Source of the DNA: Candidatus Mailhella excrementigallinarum
Lineage (GTDB): Bacteria; Desulfobacterota; Desulfovibrionia; Desulfovibrionales; Desulfovibrionaceae
Length of the DNA: 64,000 nt
Direction: 5' to 3'
Assembly: GCA_944324075.1 (NCBI GenBank)
Contig: CALUUZ010000015.1
Coordinates: 1-64,000, forward strand
This document shows positions 24,567-33,721 of this stretch, one piece after another (within the stretch, counting starts at the first letter, position 1; every line of letters begins with the position of its first letter). The position numbers were made by a program, and so were the translations under genes. Under the pieces are notes generated by a model, which was not told the origin of the DNA, made no database searches, and saw only the letters and a program-made list of their open reading frames with translations.

Positions 24567-25966
24567 TACAGCGTGCGGCGGCCGATGCCGAGCAGCAGGG
24601 CGGCTTCCTTGCGGCTGCCGCCGGAGAGGGTGAGCGCCAGGGCGATGGCCTTGCGTTCGGCTTCGCGCACAGCGTCCTGAAGGGGAACGGCGCGCGGCTG
24701 CACGTCCCGTTCCGGGGCCGCGCCTTCCGGGAGGCTCCGCGTCGCCGTGCCGGAATCCCCCGTCGCCGGACACTCCGCAAGATCGCCCAGCGAGGCCGGA
24801 GTGATGACATCCGTTTCCGTCAGCAGCACGGCCCGTTCCATGACGTTTTCCAGTTCGCGGATATTGCCGTCCCAGCGCCGGGTCATGAGTATGCGCATGG
24901 CCGCCGGACTGACCCCGGCGATGTTCCGCCCGTATGTCCCGTTGTATTTTCTGACGAAGTGGCCGATGAAAAGGATGAGGTCTTCCCCGCGTTCGCGCAG
25001 GGGCGGCAGGGTGACGGGAATGACCGCGAGGCGGTAATACAGATCCTTGCGGAAGCTGCCCTCCGCCACGCACTGCCTGAGGTTCCTGTTCGTGGCGCAG
25101 ATAAAGCGCGCGTCAATGCGCACGGCCCGGTTGGAGCCGACCGGACGGACTTCCTTCTCCTGCACGGCGTGCAGCAGCTTGAGCTGCATGGCCGGAGAAA
25201 TTTCCCCGACTTCGTCGAGGAACACGGTGCCGCCCCGCGCTTCTTCCAGCAGACCCCGGCGGGACGCGACCGCCCCGGTGAACGCCCCCTTCACATGGCC
25301 GAACAACTCGCTTTCCAGCAGGTTTTCCGGCAGGGAACCGCAGTCGATGGTAAGCAGAGGGGCCGCGCGCCGGAGGCTTGTTTCATGAATATGGCGGGCC
25401 AGCATGGACTTGCCCGTGCCCGTTTCCCCTTCGATAAGCACCGGAGCGGAGGAAACCGCCACCCTGCGCAGCGTGGTGAGAATATTTCTCAATGCGGAAC
25501 TGGCTCCGAGTACAAAGGGAAAAACGGAGCCGGGGGCCTCTTTTTCCTCTCCGGAGTTTTCCGCCCGCCTGAGGCTGCGGTGCATGCGCCCGTGTTCCAG
25601 AGCCTGCCGCGCCAGAGCCGTCAGATCGTCCGAGCGGAAAGGCTTGGTGATGTAATTGTATGCGCCGAACTGCATGGCTTCCACGGCGGTGCGGATGGTG
25701 CCCACGCCGGTCATGATGATGAACGGCGTGTCGTCCCCTCCGGCCTGGAGATGTCTGAGCAGTTCAATGCCGGTCATGCCGGGCATGGACATGTCGCACA
25801 ATACGAGATCATAGCGGTTTTCCCGGAGTCTGGCGAGGGCTTCCCTTCCGGATGAAACCGCGTCCACAATCCAGTGCTCATCGGCAAAGGCCAGGGAAAG
25901 GATGTCGAGCCATTCCTGTTCATCGTCCACAAGCAGAATACGGGCGTCATCCCGAGGGCGTTCCAT
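24512..25966 (-). CDS. NtrC-type sigma-54 response regulator
   Basis: The 484-residue protein has a receiver with acidic pocket DD14-15 and phospho-Asp58 (DLVLCDMSMPG), an AAA+ domain with GETGTGKS, the sigma-54 contact loop GAFTGA, GTVFLDEVGE and the arginine-finger region, and a C-terminal Fis-type helix-turn-helix (GSRKEAALLLGIGRRTLYHKL). It is the evident partner of the kinase at 22443, encoded tail to tail with a 55-bp overlap, and probably activates the promoter at 22417-22432 for sulfotransferase expression. No second domain is missing or altered. Confidence 0.92.
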   Translation of the reverse strand: MERPRDDARILLVDDEQEWLDILSLAFADEHWIVDAVSSGREALARLRENRYDLVLCDMSMPGMTGIELLRHLQAGGDDTPFIIMTGVGTIRTAVEAMQFGAYNYITKPFRSDDLTALARQALEHGRMHRSLRRAENSGEEKEAPGSVFPFVLGASSALRNILTTLRRVAVSSAPVLIEGETGTGKSMLARHIHETSLRRAAPLLTIDCGSLPENLLESELFGHVKGAFTGAVASRRGLLEEARGGTVFLDEVGEISPAMQLKLLHAVQEKEVRPVGSNRAVRIDARFICATNRNLRQCVAEGSFRKDLYYRLAVIPVTLPPLRERGEDLILFIGHFVRKYNGTYGRNIAGVSPAAMRILMTRRWDGNIRELENVMERAVLLTETDVITPASLGDLAECPATGDSGTATRSLPEGAAPERDVQPRAVPLQDAVREAERKAIALALTLSGGSRKEAALLLGIGRRTLYHKLEEYGMELPPRKEGV

Positions 25967-26109
25967 GGCGTATCATCCTCCGGCAGGATTGACAGGGGAA
26001 GGGGGCCGGGCGACAGGGTAAACATACTCCGCCGCTTTTGCAAATACGGGGAAAGGCATGCCGGATATGCTTCCGCGAATCCGCAACAGGGCCTCCTGAA
26101 ACGCTCTGT

Positions 26110-26515
26110 TGTAGTATAGTGTTGATGGCTTTGTGCGTGACGTGTTCCTTTGCTCCGGCATGGGCGGCAACGTTCGTTGCCGCAAAGGCAGCCCGTGTTC
26201 CACACGGGCGAAAGGCAGCATGTATCCACGGCCGGCCCGCTTGCGCCTTCGTGCGGCAAAGCCGCCCGAAGGCTCCGCTCCGCGAACCTTTTCTTCCGCT
26301 CCTCGCCCCCCTCCATGCCGCATTGGCCGCCGGAGGCGCGAGCGTAGCGAGCATGGAGAGAGGAGCGAGGGCGCGGTCAGGCTTTGCCTGCCGCGCATGG
26401 TTACGAGCGACGAACGGAAGAAGGTCAGCGGGGGGTCGTCGCTCCATACGCCGCTGACGCGGCGTGCCTCCGGCGGTCAAGGTTATGTTCAACACGGTTC
26501 CACAACAGGGCGTCC
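26110..26515 (+). repeat. Repeat family C, longest copy
   Basis: It starts near TGTTGTAGTATAGTGTTGATG and carries GGCAACGTTCGTTGCCGC, CCCGTGTTCCACACGGG, GGCAGCATGTATCCACGGCC, CGCTCCATACGCCGC and CCTCCGGCGGTCAAGG, ending in ATGTTCAACACGGTTCC. It occupies the centre of the gap 25967-26699, in which no gene was seen. Confidence 0.7.
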
Positions 26516-26699
26516 TGAAATTGACGCTTGAGCTTGGGGCTAAAGCGGTGTATGACCTGGGGATGCGCGGCAACCCCGTTAATCATGTTTCCTGCCGCGT
26601 GCGGCCCGTGACGGCGGATTGCCTTACCCTCTGATCCGGCGGCGGCAGGCAATGAAATGGTGAAAACGGGGGAATATGGTCTTGTGCCCCGCGCAATGC

Positions 26700-26728
26700 T
26701 TGACTTGCGTGGAAAAGAGGGCTAAAAG
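26700..26728 (+). promoter_or_regulatory. Sigma-70 promoter of rplU-rpmA
   Basis: TTGACT (26700-26705) and TAAAAG (26723-26728) are 17 bp apart, giving a start near 26735, about 22 nt before rplU. Confidence 0.6.
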
Positions 26729-26756
26729 GCTCTTTCCCTTTTCTTCGGAGGTTCTG

Positions 26757-27065
26757 ATGTACGCTATTATTGAAGCGGGCGGGAAGCAGTTCCGCGTCCA
26801 GGAAGGCAATAAAATCGTGGTGGATCGCATGGCTGCCGAAGCCGGCGAGGAAGTGACCTTTGATCGCGTGCTCATGCTCGGCGGCGAATCCGCGAAGATC
26901 GGCGCTCCCGTAGTGGAAGGCGCCAGGGTCGTCGCCAGGGTCATCGAACATTTCCGCGGTGAAAAGATCCGCGTGTTCAAGAAGCGCCGCCGCAAGGGTT
27001 CCATGCGCACGCAGGGCCACCGCCAGGATTACACGGCGCTGACCGTTACCGCCATCAACGCGTAG
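26757..27065 (+). CDS. rplU: 50S ribosomal protein L21
   Basis: The 102 residues begin MYAIIEAGGKQFRVQEG and end with the RKGSMRTQGHRQDYT basic segment diagnostic of L21, which binds 23S rRNA in the large subunit. ATG 26757 follows CGGAGG at 26745-26750; the upstream extension in the same frame crosses the promoter and is rejected. It is followed by rpmA, the conserved rplU-rpmA-obgE order. Confidence 0.97.
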   Translation: MYAIIEAGGKQFRVQEGNKIVVDRMAAEAGEEVTFDRVLMLGGESAKIGAPVVEGARVVARVIEHFRGEKIRVFKKRRRKGSMRTQGHRQDYTALTVTAINA

Positions 27066-27163
27066 GCGGCCCGGGCAGAATCCGGCGCAAGCCTCCCCGG
27101 AGGGAGGAGCGCCGGGAAAGCAGCAATGCCGCTCAGCGGCGGGAAATTTGAAGGAGTTCTCTC

Positions 27164-27445
27164 ATGGCTCATAAAAAAGCAGGCGGCAGCTCCCGCAACG
27201 GCCGCGACAGCGCCGGCCAGCGGCGCGGCGTGAAGCGTTTCGGCGGCCAGCATGTGCTCGCGGGCAACATTATCGTGCGTCAGCTCGGCACCCGGGTTTT
27301 CCCCGGTGAAAACGTGGGTATGGGCCGCGACTTTACCCTGTTCGCCAAGATGGACGGCGTAGTCAGGTTTGAAAGCTTCGTGCGCAAGCGCAAGGTGCAT
27401 AAGCGCGTGCACATCGTGCCCGCCTCTGCCGAAGCCGCCGCGTAA
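27164..27445 (+). CDS. rpmA: 50S ribosomal protein L27
   Basis: The 93-residue protein starts [20 protein letters not shown], the typical L27 N-terminus without the cleavable extension seen in Firmicutes, so it can reach the peptidyl transferase centre directly. AAGGAG lies upstream of the ATG. It is 98 bp from rplU and followed by a strong hairpin at 27468. Confidence 0.97.
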   Translation: MAHKKAGGSSRNGRDSAGQRRGVKRFGGQHVLAGNIIVRQLGTRVFPGENVGMGRDFTLFAKMDGVVRFESFVRKRKVHKRVHIVPASAEAAA

Positions 27446-27467
27446 GTTTTTCACGGAACGGACGTTG

Positions 27468-27500
27468 AAAGGGAAGAAGCCGCAAGGTTTCTTCCCTTTT
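27468..27500 (+). terminator. Terminator after rpmA
   Basis: A 14-bp stem (one G-T wobble) with a GCAA tetraloop ends in TTTT. It separates the ribosomal genes from obgE. Confidence 0.75.
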
Positions 27501-27610
27501 CCGTTGTCTGCCGGCGTGCGTCCGCCGGGATTCGCAAACGCCCGACGCGGGCCGCTCCGGGGAAGATGTGACTGGACGGCTCATGGCGCTTGGGCTAGGC
27601 TCGAACCTGC

Positions 27611-27765
27611 AGAGCATTTTCACATTGAACATGCTCCCGAAAAAGCTCCGGGTGCCGGGCTGGGCGGAACCGAAGCCGCGAAGCCGGAGCAGCCGCGGGC
27701 GAATTGTGCCGCAGCCCCGGCGGAGGCGCGAAACCTGCGGGCCGGATACGGCTCCGACTGGCGGA
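27611..27765 (-). repeat. Repeat family A, diverged inverted copy
   Basis: GAGCATTTTCACATTGAACATGCTC opens it, and GCCGGAGCAGCCGC, GAAACCTGCGGGCCGGA follow. It lies between the rpmA terminator and obgE, so obgE needs its own promoter downstream of or within the repeat. Confidence 0.65.
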
Positions 27766-27831
27766 TGCCTTCGGTCGCAAGATGTTCTGAAAGGCAAGGA
27801 TGCCCCGGCCCTGCGCGGGGAAAGGACAAGT

Positions 27832-28935
27832 ATGAGATTTGTGGATGAAGCCGTCATTACGGTGAAGGCGGGCAAGGGCGGCAACGGCTGTCTGAGCTTC
27901 CGCCGCGAGAAATTCATGCCCAAGGGCGGGCCGGACGGCGGCAACGGCGGAGACGGCGGCAGTGTGTACGCTCGGGGCGTCAGCAGGCTGCTCAGCCTGT
28001 ATGACTTCCGTCTCAAGCGCCTGTACGAGGCGCAGAACGGGCAGGGCGGCATGGGCAGTCAGTGCGACGGCCGCAAGGGGGAGGACCTGGTGCTGGAACT
28101 GCCGCTGGGCACCCAGTTGTATGAGCGCACGGAAGAAGGCGAAGCGCTGTTTGCCGATCTTTCCGATCCCGACGCGCTGGTGCCGCTGGCCAGAGGAGGG
28201 CGCGGCGGCAAGGGCAACGAGCATTTCAAGTCCTCCACCATGCGCGCCCCCCGCTTTACCCAGAAAGGAGAACCCGGCGAGGAACGCAGCTTCCGGCTGG
28301 AACTCAAGATTCTGGCGGATGCGGGGCTGCTGGGGCTGCCCAATGCGGGCAAGTCCACCTTTCTTTCCCGGGTGTCCGCCGCGCGTCCGAAAATCGCGGA
28401 TTATCCCTTTACCACGCTGACGCCGAATCTCGGGGTGCTCATTGATGAGTACGACCCGGATCACCGCATGGTCATTGCGGATATCCCCGGTCTGATTGAG
28501 GGAGCGCATGCCGGGCAGGGGCTGGGCGACCGCTTTCTGCGCCATGTGGAACGCACCCGCTTTCTCGTGCATATTCTGAGCGTTGAGGATGTGCAGCCGG
28601 ACGGAGAGAACCCGTGGGCGGGCTTTGACCTGATCAACGAGGAGCTGGCGCTCTTCGACCCCGAACTGGCCCGGCGGCGGCAGATAGAGGTGATCAACAA
28701 GATCGATCTGCGCGCGCCGGAGGAGCTGGACATCATCAGGGCCCGCGCCGAGGCGGACGGCCGCCGCATGTTCTTCATTTCCGCCAGGGATGGGGAAGGG
28801 CTGGAAGAACTGACGGCTGAACTGTGGAGACTCCGGGATGAGCTGGATCGGCATGAGGCTCTGGTGCGTTTTGCGGAGGAGGAAGAGGAAGCCGGGGAAT
28901 TTCCGGAAATTGAAGTGGAGTGGGTGCGGGAATGA
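27832..28935 (+). CDS. obgE: GTPase Obg/CgtA
   Basis: The 367-residue protein has the glycine-rich Obg domain (residues 1-158; KGGNGCLSFRREKF, PDGGNGGDGGSVY) and a G domain with GLPNAGKST near 168, the DIPGLIEGAHAG switch and NKID. It acts in late 50S assembly and the stringent response. ATG 27832 follows AAAGGA at 27821-27826; the open frame upstream is repeat sequence. Its C-terminus is short and acidic. The stop codon overlaps the proB start as ATGA. Confidence 0.96.
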   Translation: MRFVDEAVITVKAGKGGNGCLSFRREKFMPKGGPDGGNGGDGGSVYARGVSRLLSLYDFRLKRLYEAQNGQGGMGSQCDGRKGEDLVLELPLGTQLYERTEEGEALFADLSDPDALVPLARGGRGGKGNEHFKSSTMRAPRFTQKGEPGEERSFRLELKILADAGLLGLPNAGKSTFLSRVSAARPKIADYPFTTLTPNLGVLIDEYDPDHRMVIADIPGLIEGAHAGQGLGDRFLRHVERTRFLVHILSVEDVQPDGENPWAGFDLINEELALFDPELARRRQIEVINKIDLRAPEELDIIRARAEADGRRMFFISARDGEGLEELTAELWRLRDELDRHEALVRFAEEEEEAGEFPEIEVEWVRE

Positions 28936-30107
28936 ACTGTCCGTATTCTCGTGAGGATCGGCTTGAACGCCTGGCGCGGGCGCGTTCTCTTGTCGTCAAG
29001 GTGGGCAGCGCGGTGCTGACCACGCCGGAGGGCCTGAACATGCCTGTGCTCCGCAATCTGGCGGAACAACTGTCCGCGTTCGCCCATGAGGGACGCCGGG
29101 TCACGCTGGTCAGTTCCGGGGCCGTGGCCGCCGGACGGGCCGCCCTTTCCGCCGGGGAACATCGTGTGGAAGGTCTGCCCGGCAAGCAGGGGGCCGCCGC
29201 CGTGGGGCAGGGCCGCCTGATGCGGGAATATGAGGACGCCTTTGCCGCGCATGGGCTGGTCTGCGCGCAGGTGCTGCTGACGCGGGATGATCTGCGCAGC
29301 CGCGAGCGTTTCATGAATGCCCGCCATACGTTCACGCAATTGCTGGACTGGGGCGTCATCCCCGTGGTCAATGAAAACGATACCGTGGCCGTGCAGGAAC
29401 TCAGGTTCGGCGACAATGACGCACTGGCCAGCCTGCTGCTCAATCCGGTGGAAGGGGATCTGTTCGTCAATCTTACGTCCACGGGCGGGGTGCTGGCGGA
29501 AAATCCGCTGACCAGCCCCGATCCCGCGTCCATTCCCCTGCTGGAGAGCATTGACGACATCCGCGCTCTGGATCTGGACGCTCTGTGCGGCGGCAAGACC
29601 GGCGTCGGCACGGGGGGCATGTATTCAAAACTGCTGTCAGCCCGCCGGGCGGCGCAGCTCGGCGTGCCGACCCTGATCCTGCCGGGCCGGGAGCGGGATA
29701 TCCTGCGCCGGGCCTTTGGCGGGGAGATGGTCGGCACATGGGTATGCCCGGAAGAGCATCCCGTTTCCCGCCGCAAGTACTGGATGGCCTATCAGTCCGA
29801 TCCGCGCGGGGTGGTGCGGGTGGACGCCGGAGCCGCGCGGGCGCTGCTTGAGCAGGGACGCAGCCTGCTGCCCGGCGGCGTGACCGCGGTGGAAGGCAGT
29901 TTCGGCCCCGGCGATCTGCTGCGCATTTTGGCCGAAGGGGAAAACGGAAGCTCCTGTCTGATCGGCGTGGGGATTTCCAACTACAGCTCGGAGGATCTGC
30001 GCCGCATCAAGGGCCTGAAGCGTCTGGAGGTTGCCGCCATTCTCGGCGATGCCCATTATCCTGAAGTGATCCACCGCGACAACCTTCTGCTCGACGCGGC
30101 GGTATGA
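28932..30107 (+). CDS. proB: Glutamate 5-kinase with PUA domain
   Basis: ProB phosphorylates glutamate in the first step of proline synthesis. The 391-residue protein has the amino-acid-kinase domain (VVKVGSAVLTT, TLVSSGAVAAGRAAL, PVVNENDTVAV, GTGGMYSKLLSA) and a C-terminal PUA domain from about residue 280. The ATG overlaps the obgE stop (ATGA), so the two genes are translationally coupled. No proA is adjacent. Confidence 0.95.
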   Translation: MNCPYSREDRLERLARARSLVVKVGSAVLTTPEGLNMPVLRNLAEQLSAFAHEGRRVTLVSSGAVAAGRAALSAGEHRVEGLPGKQGAAAVGQGRLMREYEDAFAAHGLVCAQVLLTRDDLRSRERFMNARHTFTQLLDWGVIPVVNENDTVAVQELRFGDNDALASLLLNPVEGDLFVNLTSTGGVLAENPLTSPDPASIPLLESIDDIRALDLDALCGGKTGVGTGGMYSKLLSARRAAQLGVPTLILPGRERDILRRAFGGEMVGTWVCPEEHPVSRRKYWMAYQSDPRGVVRVDAGAARALLEQGRSLLPGGVTAVEGSFGPGDLLRILAEGENGSSCLIGVGISNYSSEDLRRIKGLKRLEVAAILGDAHYPEVIHRDNLLLDAAV

Positions 30108-30123
30108 GCCGCGGCAGCGGCTC
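30106..30123 (+). other. Hairpin at the proB stop codon
   Basis: GAGCCGC and GCGGCTC pair over 7 bp with a GGCA loop, starting inside the stop codon. It has no T-run and may be a weak terminator together with the repeat that follows. Confidence 0.4.
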
Positions 30124-30125
30124 CG

Positions 30126-30298
30126 GAGCGTTTTGCGCTTGAACAGGTCTGCCGGCCGGACCCTGTGTTCCGGCCCGCAGGTTTCACGCCTGAAGCCGGA
30201 GCCTGTCGCCGCAAGTGAATTGCGGCGACACCGGAGAAGGGGAGCGGTGATGAGTCTCGCCCGGCCCGGCTCCGCGGAGCATTTCAGAACATTTCAGG
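30126..30298 (+). repeat. Repeat family A, direct copy
   Basis: It starts GAGCGTTTTGCGC, contains CCGGACCCTGTGTTCCGG, GGTTTCACGCCTGAAGCC and GCCGCAAGTGAATTGCGGC, then GACACCGGAGAAGG, and ends GAGCATTTCAGAACATTTC. It lies between convergent proB and nrdJ. Confidence 0.8.
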
Positions 30299-30327
30299 CG
30301 GAGCGAGCTGCCCTTTGAAGGGCGGCC

Positions 30328-30373
30328 GCATGGCCGTGCCCGCGGCTCCGCCCGGCAGCGGGCACGGCCATGC
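30328..30373 (-). terminator. Hairpin terminator after nrdJ
   Basis: A perfect 16-bp stem (30328-30343 with 30358-30373) with a 14-nt loop lies 12 nt past the nrdJ stop codon on the minus strand. No T-run follows on either strand. Confidence 0.6.
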
Positions 30374-30384
30374 GCATCCCCCGC

Positions 30385-32637
30385 CTACCCGCAGCGGCTG
30401 TACCCGCAGTTCTGGCAGATGTGGCATCCTTCCTGAAAGGTCATTTCCGCGCCGCATTCGGGGCAGGAAGGGTTCTGCAGATCCGCGTCGGAATGGGAAG
30501 GCGTCGAAGCCGCCCCCTTGAGGTAGCGGTTTTCCAGCACCCAGGCGATGGCGTCGGGAATGGAAAGCAGCATGCCCTTTTTCTGAAAAACGGGATGTTC
30601 GCCGCCGATGCCCTTGAGCTGCGCCACCACGTCGCGCACGGCCACGCCGGAACGGAAACACAGGGAAACCAGTCTTCCGATGGCCTCGGCCTTGGCCGTG
30701 ATCGAACGCCCGGACTTGCCGATGGTGGCGAACACTTCAAAGGGTCTGCCGTCCAGCTCGTTGACGGTGAGATACAGCACGCCGAGGCCGGTCTGGATTT
30801 TCTGGGTGAATCCCATGACGATGTCCGGACGCTGGCGCACCTGACTCACAGGGCCGGCCTGCGCGCCCTCCCCCTGTGCCGCCGCGCCGGTGGTCAGCAC
30901 CTGCACGGACTTGCAGCCGTCGCGGTACACGGTAACGCCCTTGCAGCCCAGTTCAAATGCCAGGCGGTAAATGCGCCCGATATCTTCCACCGTGGCGCTG
31001 TGCGGGAGATTGACGGTCTTGGAGACGGCGTTGTCCGTATATTTCTGAAAGGCGGCCTGCATGCGCAGATGATCTTCCGCGGAAATGTCCATGGCCGTGA
31101 CGAATACCCGGCGCATGCCGTCCGGCAGAAAATCCATGCCCTGGATGGAACCGCATTCCGCCACGGCCTCCATGAGTTCGGCGCTGTGCATGCCGGCGTT
31201 TCTGAGCGCTTCCTCAAAGTGGGGATTCACCTCCACCAGACGCTCTCCGTCCATGACGTTGCGCGCGAAGCACAGGGCGAACAGCGGCTCCACCCCGGAG
31301 GAGCAGGCTCCGATGATCGACAGCGTGCCCGTGGGCGCGATGGTGGTGACGGTGGCGTTGCGCAGGGGCGGCATGTCCTGTCCGGCGAACACCGATTCCG
31401 CAAAGGCGGGGAAGGGGCCGCGTTCCTCGGCAAGCCGGGCCGAGGCGGCGCGGCCTTCCTGCCGGATGAAGGCCATGACCCTTTCCGCCAGTTCCAGCGC
31501 CTCCGGGCTGTTGTACGGCGTTTCAAGCTGAAAGAGCATGTCCGCCCAGCCCATGACGCCGAGGCCGATCTTGCGGTTGGCGCGCACCTTGTCCGCAATG
31601 CGGTCCAGCGGAAAGCGCGAGGCGTCGATGACGTTGTCCAGAAAACGAACGGCCAGATGGATGACGCGGCGCAGCCCCTCCCAGTCCACGTTGTCGGCGG
31701 CCCCGGCGGAGCGGCGGGGGCTGACCACGAAGCGGGCCAGATTGATGGAACCGAGATTGCATGCCTCGTACGGCAGAAGGGGCTGTTCCCCGCAGGGATT
31801 GGTGGATTCGATGTCGCCCTGCAGCGGGGTGGGGTTGTCGCGGTTGATGCGGTCAAGGAAGATGATGCCGGGGTCGCCGCTGGCCCATGCCTTGCGCACC
31901 AGCAGCTCGAACACCTCGCGGGCGTTCAGGCTGCCGTGGGGCCGGCCGGAGACGGGGTTGATCAGCGGATAGTCCTCCCCGGCGTCCGCCGCCCGCATGA
32001 AGGCTTCGGTCAAGCCCACGGAAAGATTGAAGTTGTTGAATTCTCCTTCTTTTTCCTTGGCCTTGATGAAATCGAGAATATCCGGATGATCGATGCGCAG
32101 GATGCCCATGTTCGCGCCGCGCCGCGTGCCGCCCTGCTTGATCTGCTCCGTGGCGGTATTGAAAATGCGCAGGAAGGACACCGGGCCGGAGGCCACGCCG
32201 CCGGTGGTGCCCACGCGGGAATCCCTGGGGCGCAGGCGCGAGAAGGAAAAGCCCGTTCCTCCTCCGGACTTGTGGATCATGGCGGCGAATTTCACCGCAT
32301 CGAAAATTTCCTCAATGGAATCCCCCACGGGCAGCACAAAGCAGGCGGAGAGCTGCCCCAGTTCGCTCCCGGCATTCATCAGCGTGGGAGAATTGGGCAG
32401 AAACACGCCCTGACTGAGCAGCTCATAAAATTCCCGGGCCAGATCGCCGGGCCGCCAGGGGGATTTTTCATATTTCGCCTCTTCCCGGGCAATGGTCGAA
32501 GAGACGCGCCAGAACAGCCCCGCGGCGTCTTCCATGGGCCTGCCTTCGGCGTCTTTACGGTAATATCGCTTGGAAAGCACAAGCTCCGCGTTGGAGGTCA
32601 GACGGGGAGCGGGCAGATCGGCGGGCATATCCATCAT
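30385..32637 (-). CDS. nrdJ: Vitamin B12-dependent ribonucleotide reductase (class II)
   Basis: The enzyme reduces ribonucleotides using adenosylcobalamin and no metal-radical subunit. The 750-residue protein shows GSELGQLSACFVLPV, SGGGTGFSFSRLRP, the catalytic NPCGEQPLLPYEACNLGS loop, TGTLSIIGACSSGVEP, and a C-terminal Cys-rich tail (CPECGAEM, CHICQNCG) that passes electrons from thioredoxin. ATG 32637 was chosen as the last Met before the conserved LTSNAELVLSKRYY; the ribosome-binding site is weak and an upstream ATG at 32685 remains possible. No cobalamin riboswitch was recognised upstream. Confidence 0.95.
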   Translation of the reverse strand: MMDMPADLPAPRLTSNAELVLSKRYYRKDAEGRPMEDAAGLFWRVSSTIAREEAKYEKSPWRPGDLAREFYELLSQGVFLPNSPTLMNAGSELGQLSACFVLPVGDSIEEIFDAVKFAAMIHKSGGGTGFSFSRLRPRDSRVGTTGGVASGPVSFLRIFNTATEQIKQGGTRRGANMGILRIDHPDILDFIKAKEKEGEFNNFNLSVGLTEAFMRAADAGEDYPLINPVSGRPHGSLNAREVFELLVRKAWASGDPGIIFLDRINRDNPTPLQGDIESTNPCGEQPLLPYEACNLGSINLARFVVSPRRSAGAADNVDWEGLRRVIHLAVRFLDNVIDASRFPLDRIADKVRANRKIGLGVMGWADMLFQLETPYNSPEALELAERVMAFIRQEGRAASARLAEERGPFPAFAESVFAGQDMPPLRNATVTTIAPTGTLSIIGACSSGVEPLFALCFARNVMDGERLVEVNPHFEEALRNAGMHSAELMEAVAECGSIQGMDFLPDGMRRVFVTAMDISAEDHLRMQAAFQKYTDNAVSKTVNLPHSATVEDIGRIYRLAFELGCKGVTVYRDGCKSVQVLTTGAAAQGEGAQAGPVSQVRQRPDIVMGFTQKIQTGLGVLYLTVNELDGRPFEVFATIGKSGRSITAKAEAIGRLVSLCFRSGVAVRDVVAQLKGIGGEHPVFQKKGMLLSIPDAIAWVLENRYLKGAASTPSHSDADLQNPSCPECGAEMTFQEGCHICQNCGYSRCG

Positions 32638-32830
32638 GGTGGTGTTCCCGGCATGAAGACGGCGGCGGAAACGCGCGCCGTCCATGGCCTGTGGTTGCGG
32701 TGAAAAAAAGAAGCGCCGCGAAAGAAGGGAGAGGAACATGCTCTGCGCGGCAGACGCCAGCATACGCCGCCGCGCTTGAAAAAGCCAGTTCGGGAAAAGG
32801 CCGCTTTTTTGTCTGCGGCAGTGTAATGGA

Positions 32831-32859
32831 TTGAAAAATAAATATTTTTCTGATAATAT
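32831..32859 (+). promoter_or_regulatory. Sigma-70 promoter of the DciA-like gene
   Basis: TTGAAA (32831-32836) and TAATAT (32854-32859) are 17 bp apart in an AT-rich segment, 43 bp before the start codon. Confidence 0.55.
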
Positions 32860-32901
32860 TTTTTAATGAACAGGGTTCAGGTTCAGAGCAAGGAGATTCT
32901 C

Positions 32902-33408
32902 ATGCGTCGTTCTCGTCAGCTCCCCGGGGAGCGCGCCCTGAAAGACGGCGGACAGGCCCCCGTGAGCTTCGGGGAACTTGTGCGCGGCTGGCTGGCGGGA
33001 AAGGGGCAGGACCCCCGGCGGGAGCATCTTGAGCAGCTCTGGAGGAACTGGAGCATGGTCATGGGGCCGGAGATCGCCGCGCTGGCCCGTCCTCTCGGCC
33101 ACCGGGAGAGCCGTCTGCTGGTGGGAGGGGAGGATAACCTCGCCCTTCAGGAGCTGATCTATCACACGCCGGAGATGCTGGAGCGCGCCAACGCGTTCAT
33201 GGACGGGGAGGTTTTCAGCAGGGTGGAACTGCATCTGCTGGAGGGGCGCACGCCGCTGGATGAAAGAGTGAGCCGCGCACTTCCCGCGCAGCGCCGTGAG
33301 CTTGTCCGCCCCGAACATCTGGGAACCCTGCTGGGCAGACTGGACCCGGCCAGTCCCGTGGGACGCTGCTATCAGGCCTACCTGCGCATGTTTGAGCCGG
33401 AAAGGTGA
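32902..33408 (+). CDS. DUF721 (DciA-like) protein
   Basis: The 168-residue protein resembles DUF721, whose members include the helicase-loading protein DciA: the conserved N-terminal LEQLWRNWSMVMGPEIAALARP segment followed by a region of alternating strands (SRLLVGGEDNLALQELIY). It may help load DnaB or bind nucleic acid. AAGGAG at 32890-32895 sets ATG 32902; the in-frame ATG at 32866 lacks a site. It is divergent from nrdJ and monocistronic. Confidence 0.75.
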   Translation: MRRSRQLPGERALKDGGQAPVSFGELVRGWLAGKGQDPRREHLEQLWRNWSMVMGPEIAALARPLGHRESRLLVGGEDNLALQELIYHTPEMLERANAFMDGEVFSRVELHLLEGRTPLDERVSRALPAQRRELVRPEHLGTLLGRLDPASPVGRCYQAYLRMFEPER

Positions 33409-33508
33409 CGCGCCCCGCCCCTGACCGCCGGAGGCACGGGCGAGTCTGCCGCACGCCCGCGCAGCGCCGTCAACATAATTCTGCAACAGAGCGTCAGCGC
33501 ATTCGTCC

Positions 33509-33537
33509 TTGACATCTTTCCCGGCCTGTCTTAAAAG
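33509..33537 (+). promoter_or_regulatory. Sigma-70 promoter of the riboswitch-terC unit
   Basis: TTGACA (33509-33514) and TAAAAG (33532-33537) are 17 bp apart and place the transcript start around 33544, just ahead of the riboswitch. Confidence 0.65.
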
Positions 33538-33547
33538 AAAAGGACGC

Positions 33548-33689
33548 AAAGGGGAGTAACTGAGTCCAGAGAGACTCAGGCAGCGTCAACAGCGTGGCGG
33601 AACGGGAGTTTCGCCTGGCGTTGCCATCGCACTTCGGGCGAGTAGTGAGACCTTCGCGGCAATTATCAGATTGCCGGGGAGGTCTTTTT
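33548..33689 (+). promoter_or_regulatory. yybP-ykoY (manganese) riboswitch with overlapping terminator
   Basis: The leader contains the conserved AAAGGGGAGTA (33548), GTCAACA (about 33575) and GTGAGACCTT (33645-33654) elements in order. The terminal AGACCT also forms a stem with AGGTCT (33680-33685) around GGCAAT/ATTGCC and is followed by five T residues, so aptamer folding and termination are mutually exclusive. Mn(II) binding should allow read-through into terC. Confidence 0.85.
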
Positions 33690-33721
33690 GTGTTCCCCGG
33701 CGAAAATGAGAGGTAACGCTC

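Noticed and set aside
32638..32901. Cobalamin riboswitch upstream of B12-dependent nrdJ
   Set aside because: No B12-box-like sequence or extended structured leader was found in the 260 bp between nrdJ and the divergent gene.
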